A stretch of 64,000 nucleotides of DNA from DASPWW01 sp963756745 (GTDB lineage Bacteria; Actinomycetota; Thermoleophilia; Solirubrobacterales; 70-9), in the NCBI GenBank assembly GCA_963756745.1, contig CAVWOU010000010.1, positions 248,001 through 312,000 of the forward strand, in the 5' to 3' direction. A program made the translations under genes and the position numbers. The notes under the pieces were generated by a model. It saw only the letters and a list, made by a program, of their open reading frames with translations. It was not told the origin of the DNA and made no database searches. This document shows positions 52,318 through 59,735 of the stretch, piece after piece (the stretch's first letter is position 1; each line of letters opens with the position of its first letter).

Positions 52318-53976
52318 ATGGCCACCGAACCCCGCGCGCCCCGGCGCTCGCTCGAGTGGCTCGAGGAGTACGCGCGCAATCCAGAGCGGGACGCGCTCTT
52401 CGACACGATCTCCGGGCACCCCGTGCGCCCGCTGTACACGGAGGAGGATCGCGCCGAGACCGACTCCGAGCGCGAGCTCGGCTTTCCGGGCGAGTATCCC
52501 TATACGCGAGGGATCTATCCGTCGATGTACCGGGGCCGGCTATGGACGATGCGCCAGTTCGCCGGCTACGGGACCGCCGAGGAGACGAACGAGCGCTTCC
52601 ACTACCTGCTCGAGCACGGCCAGACGGGCCTCTCGACCGCGTTCGACATGCCGACCCTGATGGGGCTCGACTCGGACGAGGACCGCAGCCTCGGCGAGGT
52701 CGGCGTCGAGGGCGTCGCGATCGACAGCCTCGACGACATGCTCGACCTGTTCGCCGGGATCCCGCTCGGCGAGGTCACCACCTCGCTGACGATCAACGGG
52801 CCGGCGCCGATCCTGCTCGCGTTCTACGTCTGCGTCGGGGAGGAGCAGGGGCTCGCCCCCGACCGGCTCGGCGGCACGATCCAGACCGACATCCTCAAGG
52901 AGTACATCGCGCAAAAGGAGTGGTGCTTCCCGATCGAGCCGGCGATGCGACTCGTCACCGACATGATCGAGTGGTGCTCGCCCAACATGCCGCGCTGGCA
53001 CCCGATCTCGATCTCGGGATACCACATCCGCGAGGCGGGCTCGACGGCCCAGCAGGAGCTCGCGTTCACGCTCAAGGACGGCTTCACCTACGTCGAGCGG
53101 GCGCTCGAGCGCGGCCTCGACATCGACGAGTTCGCGCCGCGCCTGTCTTTCTTCTTCAACGCCCACATCGACTTCTTCGAGGAGATCGCGAAGTACCGCG
53201 CGGCGCGGCGGATCTGGGCGCGAGAGATGAAGGAGACCTACGGCGCGAGCGATCCGCGCTCGATGATGATGCGCTTCCACACCCAGACCGCGGGCGTTTC
53301 GCTGACCGCGCAACAGCCGCTGGTCAACATCGTTCGCACGACGCTCGAGGCGCTCGCGGGAGTGCTCGGTGGAACCCAGTCGCTGCACACCAACTCCTTC
53401 GACGAGGCGCTCGCGCTTCCGACCGAGAACGCCGTGCGGCTGGCGCTGCGCACCCAGCAGGTGATCGCGCACGAGTCCGGTGTCCCGAACACGGTCGACC
53501 CGCTCGGGGGCTCCTACTTCGTCGAGACGCTCACGGACGAGATGGAGCGGGCCGCGTACGAGTACTTCGCCCGGATCGACGAGCTGGGCGGGATGGTCGA
53601 GGCGATCAAGCAGAGCTTCCCGCAGCGGGAGATCGCCGACGCATCATTCCGCTACCAGGAGGAGATCGACGACCGCAGACGGATCGTCGTCGGCGTCAAC
53701 GAGTACCGGAGCGAGGACGAGGACGAGATCCCGATCCTGCGGATCGACCCGGCGCTCGAGCGCAAGCAGGTCGGGCGCCTCGGCGCCACCCGTGCCCGCC
53801 GAGACGCGGCGGCTGTGGAGCGCACGCTGAGCGAGCTGAAGCAGGCGGCGGCGAGCCCCGACCGCAACCTGATGCCCTGCCTGATCGAGGCGGCGAGGGC
53901 GCGCGCCACCGAGGGCGAGATGATCGCCGCCCTCCAGGAGGTCTTCGGCACCTACAGGGAGACGCCGATCTTCTAG
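52318..53976 (+). CDS. Methylmalonyl-CoA mutase, large (substrate-binding) subunit
   Basis: A 552-residue TIM-barrel subunit: FPGEYPYTRGIYPSMYRGRL, TMRQFAGYGTAEETNERFHY, QTGLSTAFDMPTLMGLDSDE, RFHTQTAGVSLTAQQPLVNI, and SLHTNSFDEALALPTENAVR. These are the catalytic features of the alpha/large chain. The B12-binding domain is not fused; it is a separate gene at 54583, as in archaeal and some bacterial enzymes. Catalyses (R)-methylmalonyl-CoA to succinyl-CoA. ATG 52318. Confidence 0.95.
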   Translation: MATEPRAPRRSLEWLEEYARNPERDALFDTISGHPVRPLYTEEDRAETDSERELGFPGEYPYTRGIYPSMYRGRLWTMRQFAGYGTAEETNERFHYLLEHGQTGLSTAFDMPTLMGLDSDEDRSLGEVGVEGVAIDSLDDMLDLFAGIPLGEVTTSLTINGPAPILLAFYVCVGEEQGLAPDRLGGTIQTDILKEYIAQKEWCFPIEPAMRLVTDMIEWCSPNMPRWHPISISGYHIREAGSTAQQELAFTLKDGFTYVERALERGLDIDEFAPRLSFFFNAHIDFFEEIAKYRAARRIWAREMKETYGASDPRSMMMRFHTQTAGVSLTAQQPLVNIVRTTLEALAGVLGGTQSLHTNSFDEALALPTENAVRLALRTQQVIAHESGVPNTVDPLGGSYFVETLTDEMERAAYEYFARIDELGGMVEAIKQSFPQREIADASFRYQEEIDDRRRIVVGVNEYRSEDEDEIPILRIDPALERKQVGRLGATRARRDAAAVERTLSELKQAAASPDRNLMPCLIEAARARATEGEMIAALQEVFGTYRETPIF

Positions 53977-53985
53977 GAGGTTTCG

Positions 53986-54084
53986 ATGGCCGAGTCAACG
54001 CACGACGCGCTGGGAATCGAGTCTCAGAACTTCTCCGAGGGATCGTTCTGCGCGATCCCCGAAAGGGAGCGGGTCGCTACGTAG
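53986..54084 (+). CDS. 32-residue small protein between mutase subunits
   Basis: ATG 53986 has a near-perfect ribosome site (AGGAGGT, six bases upstream) immediately after the mutase stop. The 32-residue product starts MAESTHDALGIESQNFSEGS and contains one cysteine. No family is recognised. It could be a real microprotein of the mutase operon or the 5' stub of a lost gene; the strong ribosome site favours translation either way. Confidence 0.45.
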   Translation: MAESTHDALGIESQNFSEGSFCAIPERERVAT

Positions 54085-54102
54085 CCTCTGGCGGGCGGGC
54101 CG

Positions 54103-54300
54103 CTACGCGGCCTTGCGATGAGACTCGACGATCAGCACGAGCTCCCCGCGCGGCGAGGGCTCGGAGCCGGCGAGGAACATGCGACCGACGCGGCGCCGGC
54201 GAGCTTCAGCCCGCGCGACCGTGACGGCGGAGTCCCGACCCAGCCCCGCCGCGATCACCCGCGAGTGGCTTGTCTGGTCGAGGTAGAGAACGTCGTACAC
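54103..54300 (-). CDS. 65-residue small protein, basic
   Basis: GTG 54300 has AGGAGGG six bases upstream and encodes YDVLYLDQTSHSRVIAAGLG, then SAVTVARAEARRRRVGRMFL, ending VLIVESHRKAA. The beta-alpha-beta look (YDVLYLDQ... ELVLIVES) suggests a compact single domain. Family unknown. The unit is on the strand opposite the mutase genes it separates. Confidence 0.6.
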   Translation of the reverse strand: MYDVLYLDQTSHSRVIAAGLGRDSAVTVARAEARRRRVGRMFLAGSEPSPRGELVLIVESHRKAA

Positions 54301-54511
54301 GCTTCCCTCCTGATCCCGGTATCCGCGCGGAACAATGGCGTCCGCGTCGGACCGACGTGTGACATACGTGTGACTGCGTGGTTCGACCCCGGCGGGCGAA
54401 TTCATGCCCCTGGCGGCGTGCTTGCGTGGCGTGTGGCCGGGTACCCGGCACCTACCGATGGCTAGGCGTACACGCGACAGGAAGATTGGCGCGTAGCTCG
54501 CGCGCGACATG

Positions 54512-54557
54512 CAACTGAACGATTCGGTACCCCAGGGGCTACCGAATGCTTCAGTTG
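54512..54557. repeat. Compound palindrome, copy B, upstream of the B12-binding subunit
   Basis: CAACTGAA 54512-54519 and TTCAGTTG 54550-54557 form an outer 8-bp stem; TTCGGTACCCC and GGGGCTACCGAA form an 11-bp inner stem (54523-54546 core). The 24-base core matches copy A (6939-6962) at 20 positions. It ends 25 bases before ATG 54583, so it would be in the leader of the mutase subunit. The rest of 54301-54582 has no other gene. Confidence 0.7.
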
Positions 54558-54582
54558 GCGGGGCCGGGTAGATTTTCGCCGC

Positions 54583-55026
54583 ATGGAGGCAACAGCCGAG
54601 AACGCTGCAGGCGCGGGCACGGGCGATCGCAAGATCCGCGTCGTGGTCGCGAAGCCGGGCCTCGACGGGCACGACCGCGGCGCCAAGATCATTGCTCGGG
54701 CGCTCCGCGACGCCGGGATGGAGGTGATCTACACCGGCCTCCACCAGACGCCGGAGCAGATCGCTGCGACGGTGATCCAGGAGGACGCCGACGCGATCGG
54801 CCTCTCGATCCTCTCCGGCGCCCACATGACGCTCGTGCCACGCGTGGTCGAGCTGCTGCGCGAGCAGGGCGCCGACGACGTGGTCCTGACGGTGGGAGGC
54901 ACGATTCCTAACGACGACATCCCCGAGCTGAAGAGGCTCGGGGTGGCGGAGATCTTCACCCCGGGCGCCTCGACCGACGAGATCGTCGAGTTCATTCGCG
55001 GCGCGGTCGCGGGCCGCGAGTCGTGA
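54583..55026 (+). CDS. Methylmalonyl-CoA mutase small (cobalamin-binding) subunit
   Basis: A 147-residue B12-binding domain with IRVVVAKPGLDGHDRGAKII (DxHxxG base-off histidine), GLSILSGAHMTLVPRVVELL (SxL) and VLTVGGTIPNDDIPELKRLG (GG). It binds adenosylcobalamin and pairs with the large subunit at 52318. ATG 54583. Confidence 0.95.
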   Translation: MEATAENAAGAGTGDRKIRVVVAKPGLDGHDRGAKIIARALRDAGMEVIYTGLHQTPEQIAATVIQEDADAIGLSILSGAHMTLVPRVVELLREQGADDVVLTVGGTIPNDDIPELKRLGVAEIFTPGASTDEIVEFIRGAVAGRES

Positions 55027-55067
55027 GCGGCGTTCGGGATCGTCGCGATCGGGTATAAAGAAGGCGA

Positions 55068-55083
55068 TTGACTGGTCAGTCAA
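55068..55083. promoter_or_regulatory. Candidate TetR-type operator upstream of etfB
   Basis: TTGACTGGTCAGTCAA, with arms TTGACT and AGTCAA around a four-base centre, resembles operators of TetR-family acyl-CoA/fatty-acid regulators. A possible -10, TAGAAT, is at 55101-55106, so the site would overlap the -35 region. The regulator itself is not in this window. Confidence 0.5.
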
Positions 55084-55151
55084 CCAGTCGTGCCAATGGC
55101 TAGAATGCCCCGCCGCCACCCCCGCAAACCCGACCGCAAGGGAGTCCCGAC

Positions 55152-55940
55152 TTGAAGATCTGCTGCCTGTGCAAGGAGGTCCCGGACGCCTCGGTCCAGA
55201 AGCGGATCGACCCCGAGACGAAGCGCCTCGACCGCAGCGGCGAGAAGAACCTCAATCCCTTCGACACACACGCCCTCGAGGCGGCGATGCAGATCAAGGA
55301 GGGGGGGCAGGACGTCGAGGAGATCGTCGCCGTGACGATGGGCCCCGAGAGCGCCGTGCGCGCGCTGCACAAGGCCGTCGCGCTCGGCGCCGACCGCTCC
55401 GTGCACCTGACCGACCCGGCGCTGACCGGCTCCGACGTGTGCGCGACGGGCTACGCCCTCGCCAGGGTGCTCGAGGCGGAGAGCCCGGACCTCGTGCTGC
55501 TCGGCCAGCAGTCGGACGACGGCGAGTGCTACACGATCGGCGCGGTCGTCGCCGACCACCTGAAGATGCCGTCGCTGACCCAGGTGATCAAGATGGACGT
55601 CACCGACGGCAAGCTTCGCTGCGAGCGCCAGGCCGAGTACGGCTACGACACGGTCGACGTCGAGATGCCCGCCGTGATCAGCGTCGGCGACGCGATCAAC
55701 GAGCCCCGCTACCCGTCGCTGAAGGCGATCATGGGTGCCAAGAAGAAGCCGCTCGACACGAAGTCCGCCTCCGACGTCGCGATCGAGGCCGACCGCGTCG
55801 GCGAGGGCGGCTCGAGGACGACGGTGCTGGCGATCAACCCGCCGCCCCAGAAGGAGGCCGGCGAGATCATCGAGGACGAGGACACCAACGAGACCGTCGA
55901 GAAGATCGTCGCGTGGCTCGAGGAAAGGAAGCTGATCTGA
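55152..55940 (+). CDS. etfB: Electron transfer flavoprotein subunit beta
   Basis: A 262-residue ETF-beta: KICCLCKEVPDASVQKRIDP, NPFDTHALEAAMQIKEGGQD, VAVTMGPESAVRALHKAVAL, and the adenine-binding LLGQQSDDGECYTIGAVVAD. It accepts electrons from acyl-CoA dehydrogenases. TTG 55152 is followed by the normal start. The stop overlaps etfA (TGATG). Confidence 0.95.
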   Translation: MKICCLCKEVPDASVQKRIDPETKRLDRSGEKNLNPFDTHALEAAMQIKEGGQDVEEIVAVTMGPESAVRALHKAVALGADRSVHLTDPALTGSDVCATGYALARVLEAESPDLVLLGQQSDDGECYTIGAVVADHLKMPSLTQVIKMDVTDGKLRCERQAEYGYDTVDVEMPAVISVGDAINEPRYPSLKAIMGAKKKPLDTKSASDVAIEADRVGEGGSRTTVLAINPPPQKEAGEIIEDEDTNETVEKIVAWLEERKLI

Positions 55941-56917
55941 TGCCGGGGATACTCGTCTACGCACTTCACAGCGACGAGGGAGAGTTCAACAAGAACTCGC
56001 TCGGCGCGATCTCCGAGGCCGCGAAGCTCGCCGGGGAGCTGGGAGGTGAGGCGGCGGCCGTGGTCGTCGGCGACGTTCCCGACGAAGCGTGCCAGGGCCT
56101 CGGCGCGTACGGCGCGTCGAAGGTGTGGCGCGCCAAGGGCGCGCCCGAGGGCCTCGCCCAGCCGATCGTCGACGTGATGGCGAAGCTGATCTCCGACGAG
56201 GGCTACTCGTACGCGCTGTTCGGCGGCGGCCTGCTCGGGTTCGAGATCGGGGCCGGCCTGACCGCGCGGCTGGGCGCCGGCGTGACGATGGAGGTCACCG
56301 AGGTGAAGGTCTCAGACGGCGAGCTCGTTGCGGAGCGCCCGGTGCTGCAGGACTCCTCGATCGTCGACGTCGGATACGTCGGCGAGCCCGGGATCATCAT
56401 CGGACGGCTGAACGCCTTCGACGCGACCGAGCGCGACGGCGGCTCCGCCGAGGTGGCGGACGTCGAGGTCGAGCTGTCCGAGTGGTCCACGAAGGCGACG
56501 ATGGTCACTCGCGGTGAGGCACGCGGCGAGGACGTGAACATCGAGGACGCCGAGCTGCTCGTCGGCGGCGGGCGCGGGCTCGGCGAGGCCGAGAGCTTCA
56601 AGCTCGCCGAGGAGCTGGCCGACGCGCTCGGCGGAGCAGTGGCGGCGACGCGCGCCGTCGTCGACGCGGGCTGGTACCCGTACGCCGCCCAGATCGGCCA
56701 GACCGGGAAGACGGTAGCGCCGCGGCTCTACCTCGCTGCCGGGATCTCGGGGGCGATCCAGCACAAGGTCGGGATGCAGAGCTCGGAGAACATCCTTGCG
56801 ATCAACAAGGACCCGAACGCGCCGATCTTCGAGTTCGCCGACCTCGGGGTCGTCGGCGACCTGCACAAGATCCTCCCCAAGCTCACGGAAGCCGTAAAGG
56901 CGAAGAAGGGAGGCTGA
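55940..56917 (+). CDS. etfA: Electron transfer flavoprotein subunit alpha
   Basis: A 325-residue ETF-alpha. The FAD-binding C-terminal domain has ELLVGGGRGLGEAESFKLAE, VVDAGWYPYAAQIGQTGKTV, LYLAAGISGAIQHKVGMQSS and NILAINKDPNAPIFEFADLG. ATG 55940 overlaps the etfB stop, and the stop overlaps the next gene start (TGATG), so all three are one translational unit. Confidence 0.95.
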   Translation: MPGILVYALHSDEGEFNKNSLGAISEAAKLAGELGGEAAAVVVGDVPDEACQGLGAYGASKVWRAKGAPEGLAQPIVDVMAKLISDEGYSYALFGGGLLGFEIGAGLTARLGAGVTMEVTEVKVSDGELVAERPVLQDSSIVDVGYVGEPGIIIGRLNAFDATERDGGSAEVADVEVELSEWSTKATMVTRGEARGEDVNIEDAELLVGGGRGLGEAESFKLAEELADALGGAVAATRAVVDAGWYPYAAQIGQTGKTVAPRLYLAAGISGAIQHKVGMQSSENILAINKDPNAPIFEFADLGVVGDLHKILPKLTEAVKAKKGG

Positions 56918-58617
56918 TGCCTCCCGTCGCGCCGGAGGAGTTCCCGCCTCCGGTAAAGCCGGCCGAGGAGTTCATCGGGCCTCCGACGGATCCCGAGGAA
57001 GAGCGGATCGAGGTCGGGGTCGCGATCGTCGGCGGCGGTCCGGCCGGGCTCGCGTGCGCGATCCGGGTCATGCAGCTGCTCGAGGACGAGCCCGAGCTCG
57101 CGGAGAAGCTCGGGGAGGTCCCGGTCGCGGTGATCGAGAAAGGCAAGACAACGGGCGCCCATCTGCTCTCGGGGGCCAACATGCGCCCGTCGGCGATGCG
57201 CGAGCTGTTCCCCGACCTCGAGCCGTCCGAGTGGCCGGTGTACCAGGAGGTGACCAAGGACGCCGTCTACCTGCTGACCAAGCGGCGCGCGCTGCCGCTC
57301 AAGCCGATGCCGCCGAACTTCCGCAACCACGGCAACTACGTCACCTCGGTGGCGAAGCTGGGGCGGTTCCTCGGCGAGAAGGCGGAGGAGGCCGGCGTGT
57401 ACGTGCTCGCGGAGACCGCCGCCGACAAGCTCGTGGTCGAGGATCGGATCGTCAAGGGCGTGCGCTCGGGCGACAAGGGTCGCGGCCGCGACGGCGAGGA
57501 GCTCTCGAACTTCGAGCCCGGCTCGGACGTGATCGCGAAGGCGACCGTGCTCGCCGAGGGGACCCTCGGCCACCTCACGATGGCGGCACTCGACTACTAC
57601 GACCTCCACGGCCGCGACCCGCAGCGCTGGGAGCTCGGCGTGAAGGAGGTGTGGAAGGTCGAGCGGCCGCTCGACCGCGTGATCCACACGATGGGCTGGC
57701 CGCTGCGCAAGCGCGCGAGGTGGAACGAGTTCGGTGGCAGCTTCATCTACCCGATGGGCGAGGACGAGGTCTGCATCGGGCTCGTCGTCGGACTCGACTA
57801 CACGGACGCCACGTTCTCGGTCCACGATGCGCTCCAGGAGCTCAAGACCCACCCGTTCGTGCGCAAGATCCTCGACGGCGGCGAGCGCGTCGCGTGGGGC
57901 GCCAAGTCGATTCCCTCAGGCGGCTACTGGTCGATGCCGTCGCGGCTCTCCGTCCCCGGGATGGTGATCGCGGGAGACGCGGCCGGGATGGTCAACATCC
58001 CGGAGCTGAAGGGCATCCACTACGCGATGCACGCCGGGATGTACGCGGCCGAGGCGATCGTCGACGCCCTGAAGCAGGACTCGATCAACTTCGAGGCCTA
58101 CGACGAGAAGGTCCGCGACAGCGTGATCGAGGAGGACATGTACCGGTCGCGCAACATGCGTCAGCCGTTCGAGCATGGGTTCTTCGTCGGGGGCGCGATG
58201 GCCAGCCTGATGACGATCACGCGCGGCGCGTTCCCGGGCGGCCACTGGCGCAACGAGCCCGACGCCGAGCACGCGATGTCGATCGACGGCGCTGCGAAGG
58301 CCTATCCCAAGCCCGACAACAAGTACATCTTCGACAAGCTGTCGTCGGTGTTCGCGTCCGGCAACGCGACGCGCGACGACGCGCCCAACCACATCCGGCT
58401 CCAGACGAAGGTGCCGCGCGAGATCGCCCAGACCTGGGTCTCGATGTGCCCCGCCCAGGTGTACGAGATCCCCGACGACCAGCTCACCTCCGGCGCGGAG
58501 ACGATCGAGCTCCAGGTGACGCCGTCGAACTGCGTCCAGTGTGGGGCGATCACCGCGAAGGGCGGCCGGCTCACCCTCCCCGAGGGGGGCGACGGGCCGC
58601 TTTACCAGGAGACCTAG
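56917..58617 (+). CDS. ETF-quinone oxidoreductase (FixC-like), atypical Fe-S site
   Basis: A 566-residue flavoprotein that passes electrons from ETF to quinone. FAD loop VAIVGGGPAGLACAIRVMQL, then HLLSGANMRPSAM, GVYVLAETAA, and the membrane-associated segment GAKSIPSGGYWSMPSRLSVP with GMVIAGDAAGMVNIPELKGI. The C-terminal cluster region has CPAQVYEI and NCVQCGAITAKGG, but the usual CxxCxxC is reduced to CxxC, so one of four expected 4Fe-4S ligands is missing. The cluster may be absent or coordinated differently. ATG 56917. Confidence 0.92.
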   Translation: MPPVAPEEFPPPVKPAEEFIGPPTDPEEERIEVGVAIVGGGPAGLACAIRVMQLLEDEPELAEKLGEVPVAVIEKGKTTGAHLLSGANMRPSAMRELFPDLEPSEWPVYQEVTKDAVYLLTKRRALPLKPMPPNFRNHGNYVTSVAKLGRFLGEKAEEAGVYVLAETAADKLVVEDRIVKGVRSGDKGRGRDGEELSNFEPGSDVIAKATVLAEGTLGHLTMAALDYYDLHGRDPQRWELGVKEVWKVERPLDRVIHTMGWPLRKRARWNEFGGSFIYPMGEDEVCIGLVVGLDYTDATFSVHDALQELKTHPFVRKILDGGERVAWGAKSIPSGGYWSMPSRLSVPGMVIAGDAAGMVNIPELKGIHYAMHAGMYAAEAIVDALKQDSINFEAYDEKVRDSVIEEDMYRSRNMRQPFEHGFFVGGAMASLMTITRGAFPGGHWRNEPDAEHAMSIDGAAKAYPKPDNKYIFDKLSSVFASGNATRDDAPNHIRLQTKVPREIAQTWVSMCPAQVYEIPDDQLTSGAETIELQVTPSNCVQCGAITAKGGRLTLPEGGDGPLYQET

Positions 58618-58638
58618 GCGGCTATTTACACTGCGCCC

Positions 58639-59217
58639 GTGAGCCGAGCGGGATCGATCATGTCGGCGCTGCGGCCCGTGACCTTGATCGCGGGCGGGGC
58701 GTTTGCGGTCCACGAGCTGAGCTATCTCGCCGGATTCGGCGCTGCCGGCTCGCACGCGCCGGCGGACCACTCGTACGTGGCCGCGCTGCTTCCGGCGCTC
58801 GCGATCCTGGCGGCGTTGGCGCTCTTCGCCACCGTGGAACGCGGCGTTGCGGGGAGGCGCGCTCCACCGGCGTCGCCGCCGGCGCGGGTGCTCACCCACG
58901 CCGCCGCGATCCTGGCCCTCTTCTTCGGCCAGGAACTCGTCGAAGGCCTACTCGCCGGCGCCGATGTGGTCCAGATTGGGCCGGTTCTCGCGGCGCACGG
59001 CGTCGTTGCGATCCCGCTCGCGCTCGCGCTTGGATCTGTCACCTGGCTCGCGATGCGCGGCATCGAGACGGTCGAGGCCCGGATCGCCACTCGCTTCGAT
59101 CAATCGACACCGCGACGCGCGGCCCGCCTGGGCCTGCGCCCCCGGTGGCTCGACGTCGTCCTCTCGCCGGCGATGCTCGCCGGCAGCGCCGCCCCGCGCG
59201 CTCCTCCGGCGATCTGA
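58639..59217 (+). CDS. Membrane protein, unknown function
   Basis: A 192-residue protein with about five hydrophobic segments (VTLIAGGAFAVHELSYLAGF, SYVAALLPALAILAALALFA, ARVLTHAAAILALFFGQELV, LAAHGVVAIPLALALGSVTW). Internal histidines (HELSYLAG, AHG) could bind metal. It starts 21 bases after the ETF-QO stop and precedes the cupredoxin-like protein, so it may be part of a copper- or redox-related set; no family is recognised. GTG 58639. Confidence 0.6.
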   Translation: MSRAGSIMSALRPVTLIAGGAFAVHELSYLAGFGAAGSHAPADHSYVAALLPALAILAALALFATVERGVAGRRAPPASPPARVLTHAAAILALFFGQELVEGLLAGADVVQIGPVLAAHGVVAIPLALALGSVTWLAMRGIETVEARIATRFDQSTPRRAARLGLRPRWLDVVLSPAMLAGSAAPRAPPAI

Positions 59218-59294
59218 GACCGACGGATCGTCACTGACCAGCCCCGAGCGGGGCGGGAGATCGCGCGGTCGTCCGCGCGATGAAAGGAGCAACT

Positions 59295-59735
59295 ATGCAA
59301 TCGAGAGCGATCAGCGCGGTTGTCGTAGTCGCGCTCGTCGCTGCGGCCGCGGTCCTGTTCGTCGTCCTCAGCGACGACGACGGCGACTCCGACCAGGCAG
59401 CGTCGGGTACGACCACGACCGCGACTACCACTACCACCAAAGAGAAGAAGGAGAAGCCGAAGCCGAAGCCCGACGTCACGACGATCGTCGTCAAGGGCGG
59501 CGAGCCCGTCGGGGGCGTGCAGGAGCTGACCTACACAGCCGGCGACGAGGTCCGCTTCGACGTCCAGTCCGACGTCGCCGAGGAGGTGCACGTCCATGGC
59601 TACGACATCATCAAGGAGGTCGAGCCGGGCAAGCCGGCGAGCTTCGCCTTCCCGGCCGACATCGAGGGCGGGTTCGAGGTCGAGCTCGAGGGCGCGCACC
59701 TGCAGATCGCCGAGCTCACGGTGCAGCCCGGGTGA
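59295..59735 (+). CDS. Anchored cupredoxin-like protein
   Basis: A 146-residue protein: signal anchor AVVVVALVAAAAVLFVVLSD, Thr/Lys-rich linker (TTTTATTTTTKEKKEKPKPK), then a small beta domain DVTTIVVKGGEPVGGVQELT, RFDVQSDVAEEVHVHGYD, EVEPGKPASFAFPADIEGGF. The EVHVHGYD motif resembles EfeO/cupredoxin-like domains but lacks a clear Cys/Met copper set. ATG 59295 (with AAAGGAG upstream) is preferred to ATG 59280. Its stop overlaps the next start (GTGA). Confidence 0.7.
   Translation: MQSRAISAVVVVALVAAAAVLFVVLSDDDGDSDQAASGTTTTATTTTTKEKKEKPKPKPDVTTIVVKGGEPVGGVQELTYTAGDEVRFDVQSDVAEEVHVHGYDIIKEVEPGKPASFAFPADIEGGFEVELEGAHLQIAELTVQPG

Noticed and set aside
54512..54557. Cobalamin riboswitch ahead of the B12-binding subunit
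   Set aside because: The leader has only the compound palindrome; no B12-box-like element is visible.
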